A stretch of 22,103 nt of DNA, taken from NCBI GenBank assembly GCA_964418645.1, contig CAYQME010000041.1, forward strand, positions 1 through 22,103, in the 5' to 3' direction. Under the pieces are notes generated by a model. That model had not been told where the DNA came from. It searched no databases and was given only the letters and a program-made list of their open reading frames with translations. This DNA comes from JAADHG01 sp964418645. GTDB taxonomy: Bacteria; Bacteroidota; Bacteroidia; Flavobacteriales; Flavobacteriaceae. Positions within the stretch are counted from its first letter, which is position 1. Every line of letters starts with the position of its first letter. Positions 1 to 6,363 of this stretch are shown piece by piece. The position numbers were made by a program, and so were the translations under genes.

Positions 1-125
1 CAACTAATTAATTTACAATTTATCGAATTTAACAGAATACTCTCACACTTAGAGTATGAATGTTATGTAATTTATCACATATTTTCCTTAAATTTGTATT
101 GCTATTAATCCATTATTTTGTAAAA

Positions 126-266
126 ATGAAAAAGTTACTTCTAAGTGTTGCGGCACTTATGGTCGCGACTCTATTATTTTCTCAAGACGATTCAAGTGAA
201 GTAAATGATGATGTTTCTCAAGATACTTCGGTTGTATTAGTTGATGATACTGGTTTATCATCATAG
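126..266 (+). CDS. Small secreted acidic peptide (46 aa), unknown function
   Basis: Residues 1-20 form a typical Sec signal peptide (MKKLL start, hydrophobic core, ending FSQ). The mature part is only about 26 residues, rich in Asp, Ser and Val, with no Cys. I chose the ATG at 126 because the open frame upstream (from 60) would put a long hydrophobic stretch ahead of a canonical signal peptide, and a promoter-like pair (TTTG at 93-96, TATTTTG at 114-120, 17 nt apart) lies directly before 126. That leaves almost no 5' leader, so the promoter call is weak. A strong terminator follows at 291-350, so this is a self-contained short transcription unit. I do not recognise the family. It could be a small periplasmic or secreted peptide, or a non-coding RNA with an incidental frame. 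The signal peptide makes coding the more likely reading. Confidence 0.55.
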   Translation: MKKLLLSVAALMVATLLFSQDDSSEVNDDVSQDTSVVLVDDTGLSS

Positions 267-290
267 ACTTGTTTTTATATTGAGTGTCTT

Positions 291-350
291 AAAAGCTTTA
301 ATTATTGCTTTTCTATTATTTTAGAAATAGTATTAATTAAAGCTTTTTTT
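291..350 (+). terminator. Rho-independent terminator of the small-peptide unit
   Basis: A perfect 14-bp stem is formed by 291-304 (AAAAGCTTTAATTA) and 334-347 (TAATTAAAGCTTTT). The intervening sequence holds a second small hairpin (TTTCTA/TAGAAA). Seven or more T residues end the structure at 344-350. It lies 24 nt after the stop of the small peptide gene and before the next gene on the same strand. Confidence 0.75.
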
Positions 351-442
351 GTATAACACAAATAGAAAATTAAAAGGTATTTTACTATATTGTCACGGCT
401 AAATTTTGCATTATTTTTTTATTGCATTTATAAAGTGATAAT

Positions 443-1114
443 ATGCGTAACACTTTTTTAATATATACAATATATTTATCTTGTTGTTTTCTTTATTGTA
501 ATTCGCTTACTGCACAACAAATAAGTCAGAGCATTCAAAATAAAAATTCTAAATTTAGAACCGAAATTAGAGGTAAAAATGCAGTTTCAATAGCTGTTGG
601 TACTTCTGTATTAAATGGAGATTTTACCGATCCTTTATTCGAAATATATACGCATATAGGTTATAAACGATTTTTAGGTCCTTATGTTAATGTAAACTTT
701 GGTTATCAAAAATTTAATTTGGCTTATAAAGATGAATTTAATGAAGGGTTTATGTCTTTTGATATGAATTTAGAGTTATATCTTTTTCCATATCATTCAT
801 TTACGCCTTTTGTATTTGCTGGAGGTGGATTAAACGCTTCAAACTTTTTTACAAGAACAGATTCAAAGGTACAAGGGGGAGGCGGTTTTGAACTTTTGGT
901 TACAAGGTCTGTGGGAATCAAGTTATTTGCCGAATATAATTATTTGTTTACTGATGATTTAGATGGAAAAATTTCAGGAGATGCCGATGATGTGTATTGG
1001 AGAGCAGGCTTTGGTTTGAATTTTTATTTCGGAAAAAGAGGAAAACATAAAAGGATTAAAAAAAATGAACCAACAGTAATTAATTCTAATCCAATAATTC
1101 ATTCTAAAAATTAA
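443..1114 (+). CDS. Outer-membrane beta-barrel protein (223 aa)
   Basis: An N-terminal signal peptide (about residues 1-25, ending TAQQ) is followed by alternating hydrophobic/aromatic strands typical of a small outer-membrane barrel: SIAVGTSVLNGDF, YKRFLGPYVNVNFGYQKF, FDMNLELYLFP, FTPFVFAGGGL, GIKLFAEYNYLF and a last strand YWRAGFGLNFYF ending on aromatic residues. After the last strand comes a basic, Asn/Lys-rich tail of about 28 residues that should lie outside the barrel. Acidic loops (DDLDGKISGDADD) resemble Ca-binding or extracellular loops. The strand pattern resembles the barrel domain attached to CsgG-like proteins in Bacteroidota, but no CsgG part is present, so I leave it as an OmpA/OmpW-size barrel of unknown cargo. 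A variant -7 box (TAAATTTTG) lies about 40 nt upstream. It ends 42 nt before purM. Confidence 0.75.
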   Translation: MRNTFLIYTIYLSCCFLYCNSLTAQQISQSIQNKNSKFRTEIRGKNAVSIAVGTSVLNGDFTDPLFEIYTHIGYKRFLGPYVNVNFGYQKFNLAYKDEFNEGFMSFDMNLELYLFPYHSFTPFVFAGGGLNASNFFTRTDSKVQGGGGFELLVTRSVGIKLFAEYNYLFTDDLDGKISGDADDVYWRAGFGLNFYFGKRGKHKRIKKNEPTVINSNPIIHSKN

Positions 1115-1124
1115 ATAACTTTAT

Positions 1125-1132
1125 TACTTTTG
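1125..1132 (+). promoter_or_regulatory. purM promoter -7 box
   Basis: TACTTTTG matches the Bacteroidota -7 consensus TAnnTTTG exactly, 24 nt before the chosen purM ATG at 1157. It overlaps the in-frame TTG at 1130, which argues against that codon as a start. No clear -33 TTTG is visible. Confidence 0.5.
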
Positions 1133-1156
1133 CATCACCTAAAAACGTCTTCTAAA

Positions 1157-2335
1157 ATGAGTAATGAAGTTAGTAAAAGATATGCACAGCGAGGTGTTTC
1201 AGCTTCTAAAGAAGATGTGCACCATGCTATTAAGAATATTGATAAAGGCTTGTTTCCAAAAGCATTTTGCAAGATAGTTCCAGATTACCTTACAAACGAT
1301 GCAGAGTATTGTTTAATTATGCATGCCGATGGTGCTGGTACAAAGAGTTCTTTAGCTTATATGTATTGGAAAGAAACGGAAGATATTTCTGTATGGAAAG
1401 GTATTGCGCAAGACGCGTTAATTATGAATATTGACGATTTACTTTGTGTAGGTGCAACAGATAATATCATGCTATCCTCTACTATTGGTAGAAATAAAAA
1501 CCTGATTCCTGGTGAAGTTATTTCAGCCATTATTAATGGTACTGAAGAATTAATTTCTGAGCTTAAAGATTTTGGAGTAACCATACATTCAACTGGAGGC
1601 GAAACTGCAGATGTTGGCGATTTGGTACGTACAATTATAGTAGATTCAACAGTTATGGCTAGGATAAAACGCGATGAAGTTATTGATAATGCCAATATCA
1701 AAGCTGGAGATGTTATTGTTGGTTTGTCTTCATCTGGACAAGCATCCTACGAGAAAGTCTATAATGGTGGTATGGGAAGTAATGGGTTGACATCGGCAAG
1801 ACACGATGTGTTTCATAACTATTTAGCCAAAAAATATCCAGAAAGTTTTGATGCTTCAGTTCCTGAAGATTTAGTATATTCAGGGCACAAAAAATTAACC
1901 GATGCAGTTAAAGATGTATCTATTGATGCTGGTAAATTGATACTGTCACCAACAAGAACTTATGCACCAATAATAAAATCTATTCTTTCAAATTACAAAA
2001 ACGATACTATTCATGGAATGGTGCATTGTAGTGGAGGTGCCCAAACTAAAATTCTTCATTTTATTGACAATTTGCATATTGTTAAGGATAATATGTTTCC
2101 AGTTCCACCATTATTTAAATTAATACGAGAGCAATCTAAAACCGATTGGAAAGAAATGTATCAAGTGTTTAATTGTGGACATAGAATGGAGTTATATGTG
2201 TCGCCAGAAATTACTGCTGATATTATTAAAATTTCTAAATCATTCAATGTTGACGCTCAAGTTATTGGTCGTGTTGAAGCAAGTGAATCTAAAAAATTAA
2301 CAATAAAAAGTGAATTTGGCGTTTTTAATTACTAG
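1157..2335 (+). CDS. purM: Phosphoribosylformylglycinamidine cyclo-ligase (AIR synthase), Bacteroidota-type
   Basis: PurM closes the imidazole ring of FGAM with ATP to give AIR, the fifth step of purine synthesis, in the cytosol. At 392 residues it is the long form found in Bacteroidota (the E. coli enzyme is about 345). Visible family signatures: MHADGAGTKSS (residues 55-65, ATP/phosphate loop of the PurM fold), NIDDLLCVGA (91-100), TGGETADVGDLVRT (146-159), then SGQASYEKVYNGGMGSNGLTSA and HGMVHCSGGAQTK in the C-terminal AIRS domain, and the closing NCGHRMELYVS / IGRVE segment. The start is set at the ATG at 1157 because the sequence MSNEVSKRYAQRGVSASK begins as the family does and the -7 box lies just upstream. 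Its TAG stop overlaps the apparent stop of the convergent SLC13 gene (CTAG at 2332-2335). The alternative is an AIRS-related SelD/HypE-like paralogue, but the motifs and length favour PurM. Confidence 0.85.
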   Translation: MSNEVSKRYAQRGVSASKEDVHHAIKNIDKGLFPKAFCKIVPDYLTNDAEYCLIMHADGAGTKSSLAYMYWKETEDISVWKGIAQDALIMNIDDLLCVGATDNIMLSSTIGRNKNLIPGEVISAIINGTEELISELKDFGVTIHSTGGETADVGDLVRTIIVDSTVMARIKRDEVIDNANIKAGDVIVGLSSSGQASYEKVYNGGMGSNGLTSARHDVFHNYLAKKYPESFDASVPEDLVYSGHKKLTDAVKDVSIDAGKLILSPTRTYAPIIKSILSNYKNDTIHGMVHCSGGAQTKILHFIDNLHIVKDNMFPVPPLFKLIREQSKTDWKEMYQVFNCGHRMELYVSPEITADIIKISKSFNVDAQVIGRVEASESKKLTIKSEFGVFNY

Positions 2336-3257
2336 TCGATTTTTAAAGCTTCAGGAAAAACTGAAATATCAAANNNNNNNNNNNNNNNNNNNNNNNNNNN
2401 NNNNNNNNNNNNNNNNNNNNNNNNNNNNNNNNNNNNNNNNNNNNNNNNNNNNNNNNNNNNNNNNNNNNNNNNNGTTTAATTTGCCTATTAATTTCGGCTT
2501 TTCCTCCTAGAAAATCATTTTGTTTAAAGGTAAAAGCAGCTTTAGTTAGATATTGCCAACAAATAAATAATAGAACCAATGAAATTGGTAATCCATACAT
2601 CATCCATTTAGAAAATGTGAGTTCAATGTTATAATGATCTTCTAAAATTCCTGCTAAAATAAGGTTTGGAGGTGTGCCAATTAGCGTCGCAACTCCTCCA
2701 ATAGAAGCACTATAAGCTATCGCTAACATTAGAGCTTTCCCAAATGTCTTATTTTCATCTTCAATAGTATCTGGATTGTCCTTGAGTTGAGAAATAATTG
2801 CCATACCAATAGGCAACATCATAACGGTTGTAGCAGTATTTGAAATCCACATCGATAAAAATGCAGTGGCAACCATAAAACCTAGAATGATACTTTGTAC
2901 ACTAGTGCCAATAATAGCAATAATGTTAAGCGCAATGCGCTTGTGTAAATTCCATTTTTCAATGGCTATGGCTAGAATAAAACCTCCTATATACAGAAAT
3001 ACGTACTTATGTCCAAATGATGCAGTAGTAACACTTAGCTTCATCGCTCCTGTAATTGGGAATAGAATAATTGGGAGCATGGCAGTAACAGCAATGGGAA
3101 CCACTTCAAAAATCCACCAAATAGCAACCCAAAACGTAGTTGCTAATACCGCATTTGCTTCTTTAGAAAGCCTTTCGGGATGAATAAATAGAAGTGTGAG
3201 TGTAAATAATAAAGGTCCTAGAATAAAACCTAGTTTTTTAAAATTTGAATGCTGCAT
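2332..3257 (-). CDS. SLC13/DASS-family sodium:anion symporter, interrupted by assembly gap
   Basis: Inner-membrane carrier of the divalent-anion:Na+ symporter family (dicarboxylates, sulfate). 261 residues are readable before the gap. They contain the first substrate/Na+ motif SNT (residues 139-141, in WISNTATTVMMLP) and the GTPPN loop (194-198, in GGVATLIGTPPNLIL), as in the VcINDY family. The second SNT repeat, expected in the C-terminal half, must lie in the gap. The start at 3257 (MQHSNFKKLG) is preferred: an earlier in-frame ATG at 3362 would overlap the upstream gene and adds a poor hydrophobic tail. After the N run, the minus strand reads FDISVFPEALKID and stops at 2332-2334, a plausible carrier C-terminus. 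The gap length is unknown, so frame and product length cannot be carried across it. The family is usually about 450-500 residues, so some 550-700 bp are probably missing. Confidence 0.8.
2374..2473. other. Assembly gap (100 N)
   Basis: Exactly 100 Ns, the conventional placeholder for a gap of unknown size. It splits the SLC13 transporter gene. The known length of that family implies the true gap is several hundred bases. Anything else could also sit inside, including a repeat or insertion element that broke the assembly. Confidence 0.97.
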
Positions 3258-3309
3258 ACTAAAAAATTGAGCATGCAAAATACAATAATGAAAACGTAAA
3301 ATATATTTT

Positions 3310-3597
3310 TTAAATAAATTCTTTAACAATAGAAAGAAAAGAAATTGTAAGGAAAACATCAATACAAAACAATCCAGAAAATAATTTAAGCGTCGAAATC
3401 CCTAAACTTTTGTAAAGTACCAGTTTTCTTTTGGAAGCTGTTTCATTAATATAATACCATAGAAAAATAGTAAGAAGAAGTTTAGTAATAATGGCAGGAA
3501 TAATATATGGATTAATAATAGTTATAGCAATATTTATTATAAATGACCATAATACAAATGATCTGTAAAATGTTAGTATGGATAAAAATTGTTGCAT
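3310..3597 (-). CDS. Small integral membrane protein (95 aa), unknown function
   Basis: 95 residues with three predicted membrane segments: about residues 12-30 (FVLWSFIINIAITIINPYI), 31-50 (IPAIITKLLLTIFLWYYI) and 70-92 (LKLFSGLFCIDVFLTISFLSIV). A basic loop TASKRKLVLYKSLGIS lies between the second and third. It lies 52 nt upstream of the SLC13 gene on the same strand, so the two may be co-transcribed. The wording LxxYKxLGISxxKLFxxxFxIDxxL recurs, in my recollection, in small flavobacterial membrane proteins encoded next to transporters, but I cannot name a family. A partner or small accessory subunit of the neighbouring transporter is possible. Nothing in the sequence proves it. Confidence 0.6.
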   Translation of the reverse strand: MQQFLSILTFYRSFVLWSFIINIAITIINPYIIPAIITKLLLTIFLWYYINETASKRKLVLYKSLGISTLKLFSGLFCIDVFLTISFLSIVKEFI

Positions 3598-3685
3598 GTT
3601 TATATGTTAACGATTTATAATTATTATTATTTTTTAGTCATAAATACAAGAGCATTAATAGGTCACTAAAATTCATAAATTATCG

Positions 3686-3693
3686 TATTTTTG
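3686..3693 (+). promoter_or_regulatory. prfA promoter -7 box
   Basis: TATTTTTG is an exact match to TAnnTTTG, 21 nt before the prfA ATG. It lies in the 117-bp region shared with the divergent membrane-protein gene. No good -33 element is visible. Confidence 0.55.
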
Positions 3694-3714
3694 CTACACA
3701 ATTTATAAAGGTAG

Positions 3715-4791
3715 ATGTTAGAAAAAATACAAATAGTAAAACAACGTTTTGATGAAGTCAATGATTTGATCATTCAACCGGATATCATTACAGATCAAAA
3801 AAGATATGTACAACTTAATAAAGAATATAAGGACTTAAAAAAGATTGTAGATAAGGGAGAAAAGTATGCGTCTCTTTTGGAAAACATTAAAGAAGCTGAA
3901 GAAATTATTGCAGAAGAATCTGATGCTGAAATGGTAGAAATGGCTAAAATGCAATTGGATGAAGCCAAAGAAAAACTACCTGCATTAGACGACGAAATTA
4001 AATTCTTATTAATACCTAAAGATCCTGATGATGCCAAAAATGTTGTAGTAGAAATTAGAGCCGGAACAGGAGGTGATGAGGCAAGCATTTTTGCTGGAGA
4101 TTTATACAGAATGTATTCAAAATATTGTAGTGATAAAGGATGGAGAGTAGATGTTGTAAACTTAAATGAAGGAACTTCTGGAGGGTTTAAAGAAATTATC
4201 TTTGAAGTTTCTGGTGAAGATGTGTATGGAACCTTAAAATTTGAAGCTGGAGTACATCGTGTTCAACGTGTACCACAAACAGAAACCCAAGGGCGTGTAC
4301 ATACAAGTGCAGCATCAGTAATTGTATTACCAGAAGCTGAAGAGTTTGATGTAGAATTAGACATGAAAGAAGTGCGAATTGAACGTACAACATCAACAGG
4401 ACCAGGAGGGCAATCGGTTAATACAACCTATTCTGCAATTAAGTTACATCACGAACCTACAGGAATGATTGTTAGCTGTCAAGACCAAAAATCATCACAT
4501 AAAAACTTAGAAAAAGCTTTAAAAGTATTGCGTTCCCGATTGTATGAAATGGAATTAGCAAAAAAACAAGCAGCCGACTCTGAAAAGCGTAAAAGCATGG
4601 TGTCTACAGGAGATAGAAGTGCTAAAATTAGAACCTATAATTATCCTCAAGGACGTGTAACAGACCATAGAATTGGATTAACACTTTATGATTTGTCCAA
4701 CATTATAAATGGCGATATTCAAAAAATAATTGACGAATTAATGCTTGCTGAAAACACAGAATTGTTAAAGGCTAATAATGATGTGATTTAA
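3715..4791 (+). CDS. prfA: Peptide chain release factor 1
   Basis: RF1 recognises UAA and UAG in the ribosomal A site and triggers hydrolysis of peptidyl-tRNA. The 358-residue length is standard for RF1. The N-terminal helical domain (about 1-100) is followed by the PCRF region with RAGTGGDEASIFAGDLYRMY, then the stop-codon recognition motif as PQT (187-189, in HRVQRVPQTETQGRVHTSA). This is the PxT class that marks RF1 rather than the SPF of RF2. The catalytic GGQ is at 231-233 (STGPGGQSVNTT). The conserved CQDQKSSHKNLEKAL and GDRSAKIRTYNYPQGRVTDHRI blocks complete domain 3. pyrF begins 65 nt downstream on the same strand, and the intervening space is almost wholly a dispersed repeat. The pair is probably co-transcribed. 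Confidence 0.97.
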   Translation: MLEKIQIVKQRFDEVNDLIIQPDIITDQKRYVQLNKEYKDLKKIVDKGEKYASLLENIKEAEEIIAEESDAEMVEMAKMQLDEAKEKLPALDDEIKFLLIPKDPDDAKNVVVEIRAGTGGDEASIFAGDLYRMYSKYCSDKGWRVDVVNLNEGTSGGFKEIIFEVSGEDVYGTLKFEAGVHRVQRVPQTETQGRVHTSAASVIVLPEAEEFDVELDMKEVRIERTTSTGPGGQSVNTTYSAIKLHHEPTGMIVSCQDQKSSHKNLEKALKVLRSRLYEMELAKKQAADSEKRKSMVSTGDRSAKIRTYNYPQGRVTDHRIGLTLYDLSNIINGDIQKIIDELMLAENTELLKANNDVI

Positions 4792-4793
4792 TA

Positions 4794-4848
4794 TGTCATT
4801 CTGAACTGTCACATTGAGTGCAGTCGAAATGAAAGTGAAGAATCTTTT
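4794..4848 (+). repeat. Dispersed flavobacterial repeat between prfA and pyrF
   Basis: 55-nt unit that opens with TGTCATTCTGAAC and closes with GAAGAATCTTTT. It fills nearly the whole prfA-pyrF gap (3 nt after the prfA stop, 8 nt before the pyrF start). The same ends occur at 19423-19476 inside the PfpI-like gene and, as an inverted pair, at 8811-8898 inside icmF. Internal sequence (CACATTGAGTG) resembles the hairpin at 19579-19668. Confidence 0.7.
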
Positions 4849-4856
4849 ATATAAAA

Positions 4857-5669
4857 ATGACCAAAGACCAATTAATAGTACAAATCAAAAAAAAGAAATC
4901 CTTTCTCTGTATAGGATTAGATGTCGATTTAAATAAAATCCCACATCATCTACTTAAAGAAGAAGACCCAATATTTGCATTTAATAAAGCCATAATAGAT
5001 GCAACACATCAATTGTGTGTGGCCTATAAACCAAATACCGCTTTTTATGAAGCTTATGGTTTGAAAGGCTGGAAAGCATTGGAGAAAACAATACAGTATT
5101 TAAATAAAAACTATCCTGAGATTTTTACGATTGCAGATGCAAAACGTGGAGATATTGGGAATACGAGTAGCAGATATGCTAAAGCTTTTTTTGAAGACTT
5201 AGCTTTTGATAGTATTACAGTAGCACCTTATATGGGAAAAGATTCTGTAGAGCCTTTTTTGGCTTTTGAAGGTAAGCATACCATTCTATTAGCATTGACC
5301 TCCAACGATGGATCTTCCGATTTTCAGACTAAATCTGTTGATGGTAAAGAACTTTACAAACAGGTCATAGAAACTTCTAAAACTTGGAAAAATCCTAAAA
5401 ACCTTATGTATGTAGTTGGAGCGACTAGAGCAGAATATTTGGGTGATATTCGTCAAATTATCCCTGAGAGTTTTTTGTTAATTCCAGGGGTAGGTGCTCA
5501 AGGAGGGAATTTACAAGAAGTTTGTAAATATGGTATGAATGAGAATGTTGGGCTTTTAATTAATTCTTCACGCGGCATTATTTATGCTTCAAATAGTTTT
5601 GATTTTCCACAGGCTTCAGCTGAAAAAGCTAGAGCACTTCAACAGCAAATGGCAGAAATTTTAAATTAA
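4857..5669 (+). CDS. pyrF: Orotidine 5'-phosphate decarboxylase (class 2)
   Basis: Decarboxylates OMP to UMP, the last step of de novo pyrimidine synthesis. The 270-residue length fits the longer subfamily-2 enzymes rather than the roughly 230-240-residue E. coli type. The N-terminal FLCIGLDVDLNKIP carries the first conserved Asp. The catalytic D-x-K-x-x-D array is D94-A95-K96-R97-G98-D99 (IADAKRGDIGNTSSRYA). The phosphate-binding C-terminal segments are seen as FLLIPGVGAQGG and LLINSSRGIIYAS. Spacing and orientation suggest one unit with prfA, though the repeat in between could affect readthrough or mRNA stability. The ATG at 4857 is the only reasonable start: KDQLIVQIKKKKSFLCIGLD aligns with the family N-terminus. 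Confidence 0.95.
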   Translation: MTKDQLIVQIKKKKSFLCIGLDVDLNKIPHHLLKEEDPIFAFNKAIIDATHQLCVAYKPNTAFYEAYGLKGWKALEKTIQYLNKNYPEIFTIADAKRGDIGNTSSRYAKAFFEDLAFDSITVAPYMGKDSVEPFLAFEGKHTILLALTSNDGSSDFQTKSVDGKELYKQVIETSKTWKNPKNLMYVVGATRAEYLGDIRQIIPESFLLIPGVGAQGGNLQEVCKYGMNENVGLLINSSRGIIYASNSFDFPQASAEKARALQQQMAEILN

Positions 5670-5685
5670 ACTATTGGGGTAGTTT
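5668..5685 (+). terminator. Weak hairpin after pyrF
   Basis: A perfect 6-bp stem AAACTA/TAGTTT with loop TTGGGG starts within the last base pairs of the pyrF stop region. It is followed only by ATTTGT, so it is at best a weak terminator. It also overlaps the end of the possible minus-strand small frame. Confidence 0.3.
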
Positions 5686-5805
5686 ATTTGTAGAGTCTGT
5701 CTTCTTGGTTTTTAGTTTCACCAATTTACTTTTAGTTTTAGTTGCATTTAAAACCTTACTTAAGTTAGGTCTTATAGTTCCTACTTTACAAAATTGAGTA
5801 TTCAT
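5671..5805 (-). CDS. Possible small basic protein (44 aa), unknown
   Basis: An uninterrupted minus-strand frame of 44 codons plus TAG, beginning MNTQFCKVGTIRPNLSKV and continuing with a very Lys/Thr-rich tail. It ends 2 nt from the pyrF stop, convergent to it. The predicted product is strongly basic, as expected for a nucleic-acid binding peptide. In AT-rich DNA, however, Lys/Thr/Asn codons arise by chance, and there is no recognised homologue or promoter. Listed because it fills an otherwise empty 200-bp stretch; treat as tentative. Confidence 0.25.
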   Translation of the reverse strand: MNTQFCKVGTIRPNLSKVLNATKTKSKLVKLKTKKTDSTNKLPQ

Positions 5806-5866
5806 AAATGCTTTTATTAGTAAATACGTAAAAAAAGTAAGAATTGGATTTTAGGTGAGTAATTTT

Positions 5867-6064
5867 TTAAGAAACCGTTTTAAGAGGATCTCTACTTAGA
5901 AATCGTAAACGGTTTAACTTATCTAAAAGTTTTAAGGCTCTATACTCAGCAATATCACTTAATGCAGCATCAGTTTGTCTAAAATTATAAGCATCTTCAA
6001 TAAGCTGCTTGTATTGCCGTTGCAATTTATTTTGATGTTCTTTTATATTGGAAGATTTACTCAT
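5867..6064 (-). CDS. Small helical protein (65 aa), resembling Lacal_2735-type proteins
   Basis: 65 residues with one long amphipathic helical region: KLQRQYKQLIEDAYNFRQTDAALSDIAEYRALKLLDKLNRL. The pattern (K-L-x3-Y-x-x-L-x-x-x-A-Y, then a D near the turn, then A-E-x-x-A-x-x-L-x-x-L) resembles the short flavobacterial Lacal_2735 family, whose function is unknown. It is highly charged, has no signal peptide, and is probably a cytosolic helical hairpin. The C-terminal RLRFLSRDPLKTVS is unlike the core and may be a strain-specific extension. It is monocistronic on the minus strand. Family assignment is by eye and uncertain, but the composition looks coding. Confidence 0.5.
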   Translation of the reverse strand: MSKSSNIKEHQNKLQRQYKQLIEDAYNFRQTDAALSDIAEYRALKLLDKLNRLRFLSRDPLKTVS

Positions 6065-6363
6065 GCTATTAATAAAATATATGCTATTAAATATATTAAA
6101 TTATTCTGTAACAGTGAGTTAAATTTTGAAATAGTTAACAAAAAAATAGATTTATCTTAAAAATCTTACTCAGCAGAATTGCTTTTACTGACTATCTTTA
6201 ATAAGACTCAATGTAGTTATGTTGGTTCTTAGCATTAATATTGGGAAACCACCACTAATGGAAAAAATGTATCTGTTGCTTTTGATGTCTTGTAAAATAG
6301 GATAAAATAATTGTTTTATACTTAGAGGTAAGATTTTTTATCTTTATCTAATATTATTTTATT
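6065..6363. other. 299-bp intergenic region without a convincing gene
   Basis: AT-rich spacer between the 65-aa gene and the MBL lipoprotein gene. It contains a 10-bp direct repeat ATGCTATTAA (6063-6072 and 6081-6090) next to the 65-aa gene start. A minus-strand frame from about 6337 to 6190 has no start codon and reads, in part, PILQDIKSNRYIFSISGGFP. That frame looks protein-like but is short, so it may be a gene remnant or chance. I see no tRNA, hairpin terminator or clear -7 box. Confidence 0.4.

Noticed and set aside
37..57. ATACTCT/AGAGTAT hairpin upstream of the first gene
   Set aside because: 7-bp stem without a T-run; could be an operator or the end of an upstream gene outside the window, but nothing decides it.
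1130..1156. Upstream TTG start for purM
   Set aside because: The codon lies inside the -7 promoter box at 1125-1132 and the added residues do not match the family; the ATG at 1157 fits.
2343..2373. SLC13 C-terminus read straight through the Ns
   Set aside because: The gap is a placeholder of unknown size, so the frame is arbitrary; the other frame ending at 2332 looks more protein-like.
3258..3362. N-terminal extension of the SLC13 gene from the ATG at 3362
   Set aside because: It would overlap the upstream 95-aa gene and adds a Phe/Leu-rich stretch unlike the family start at MQHSNFKKLG.
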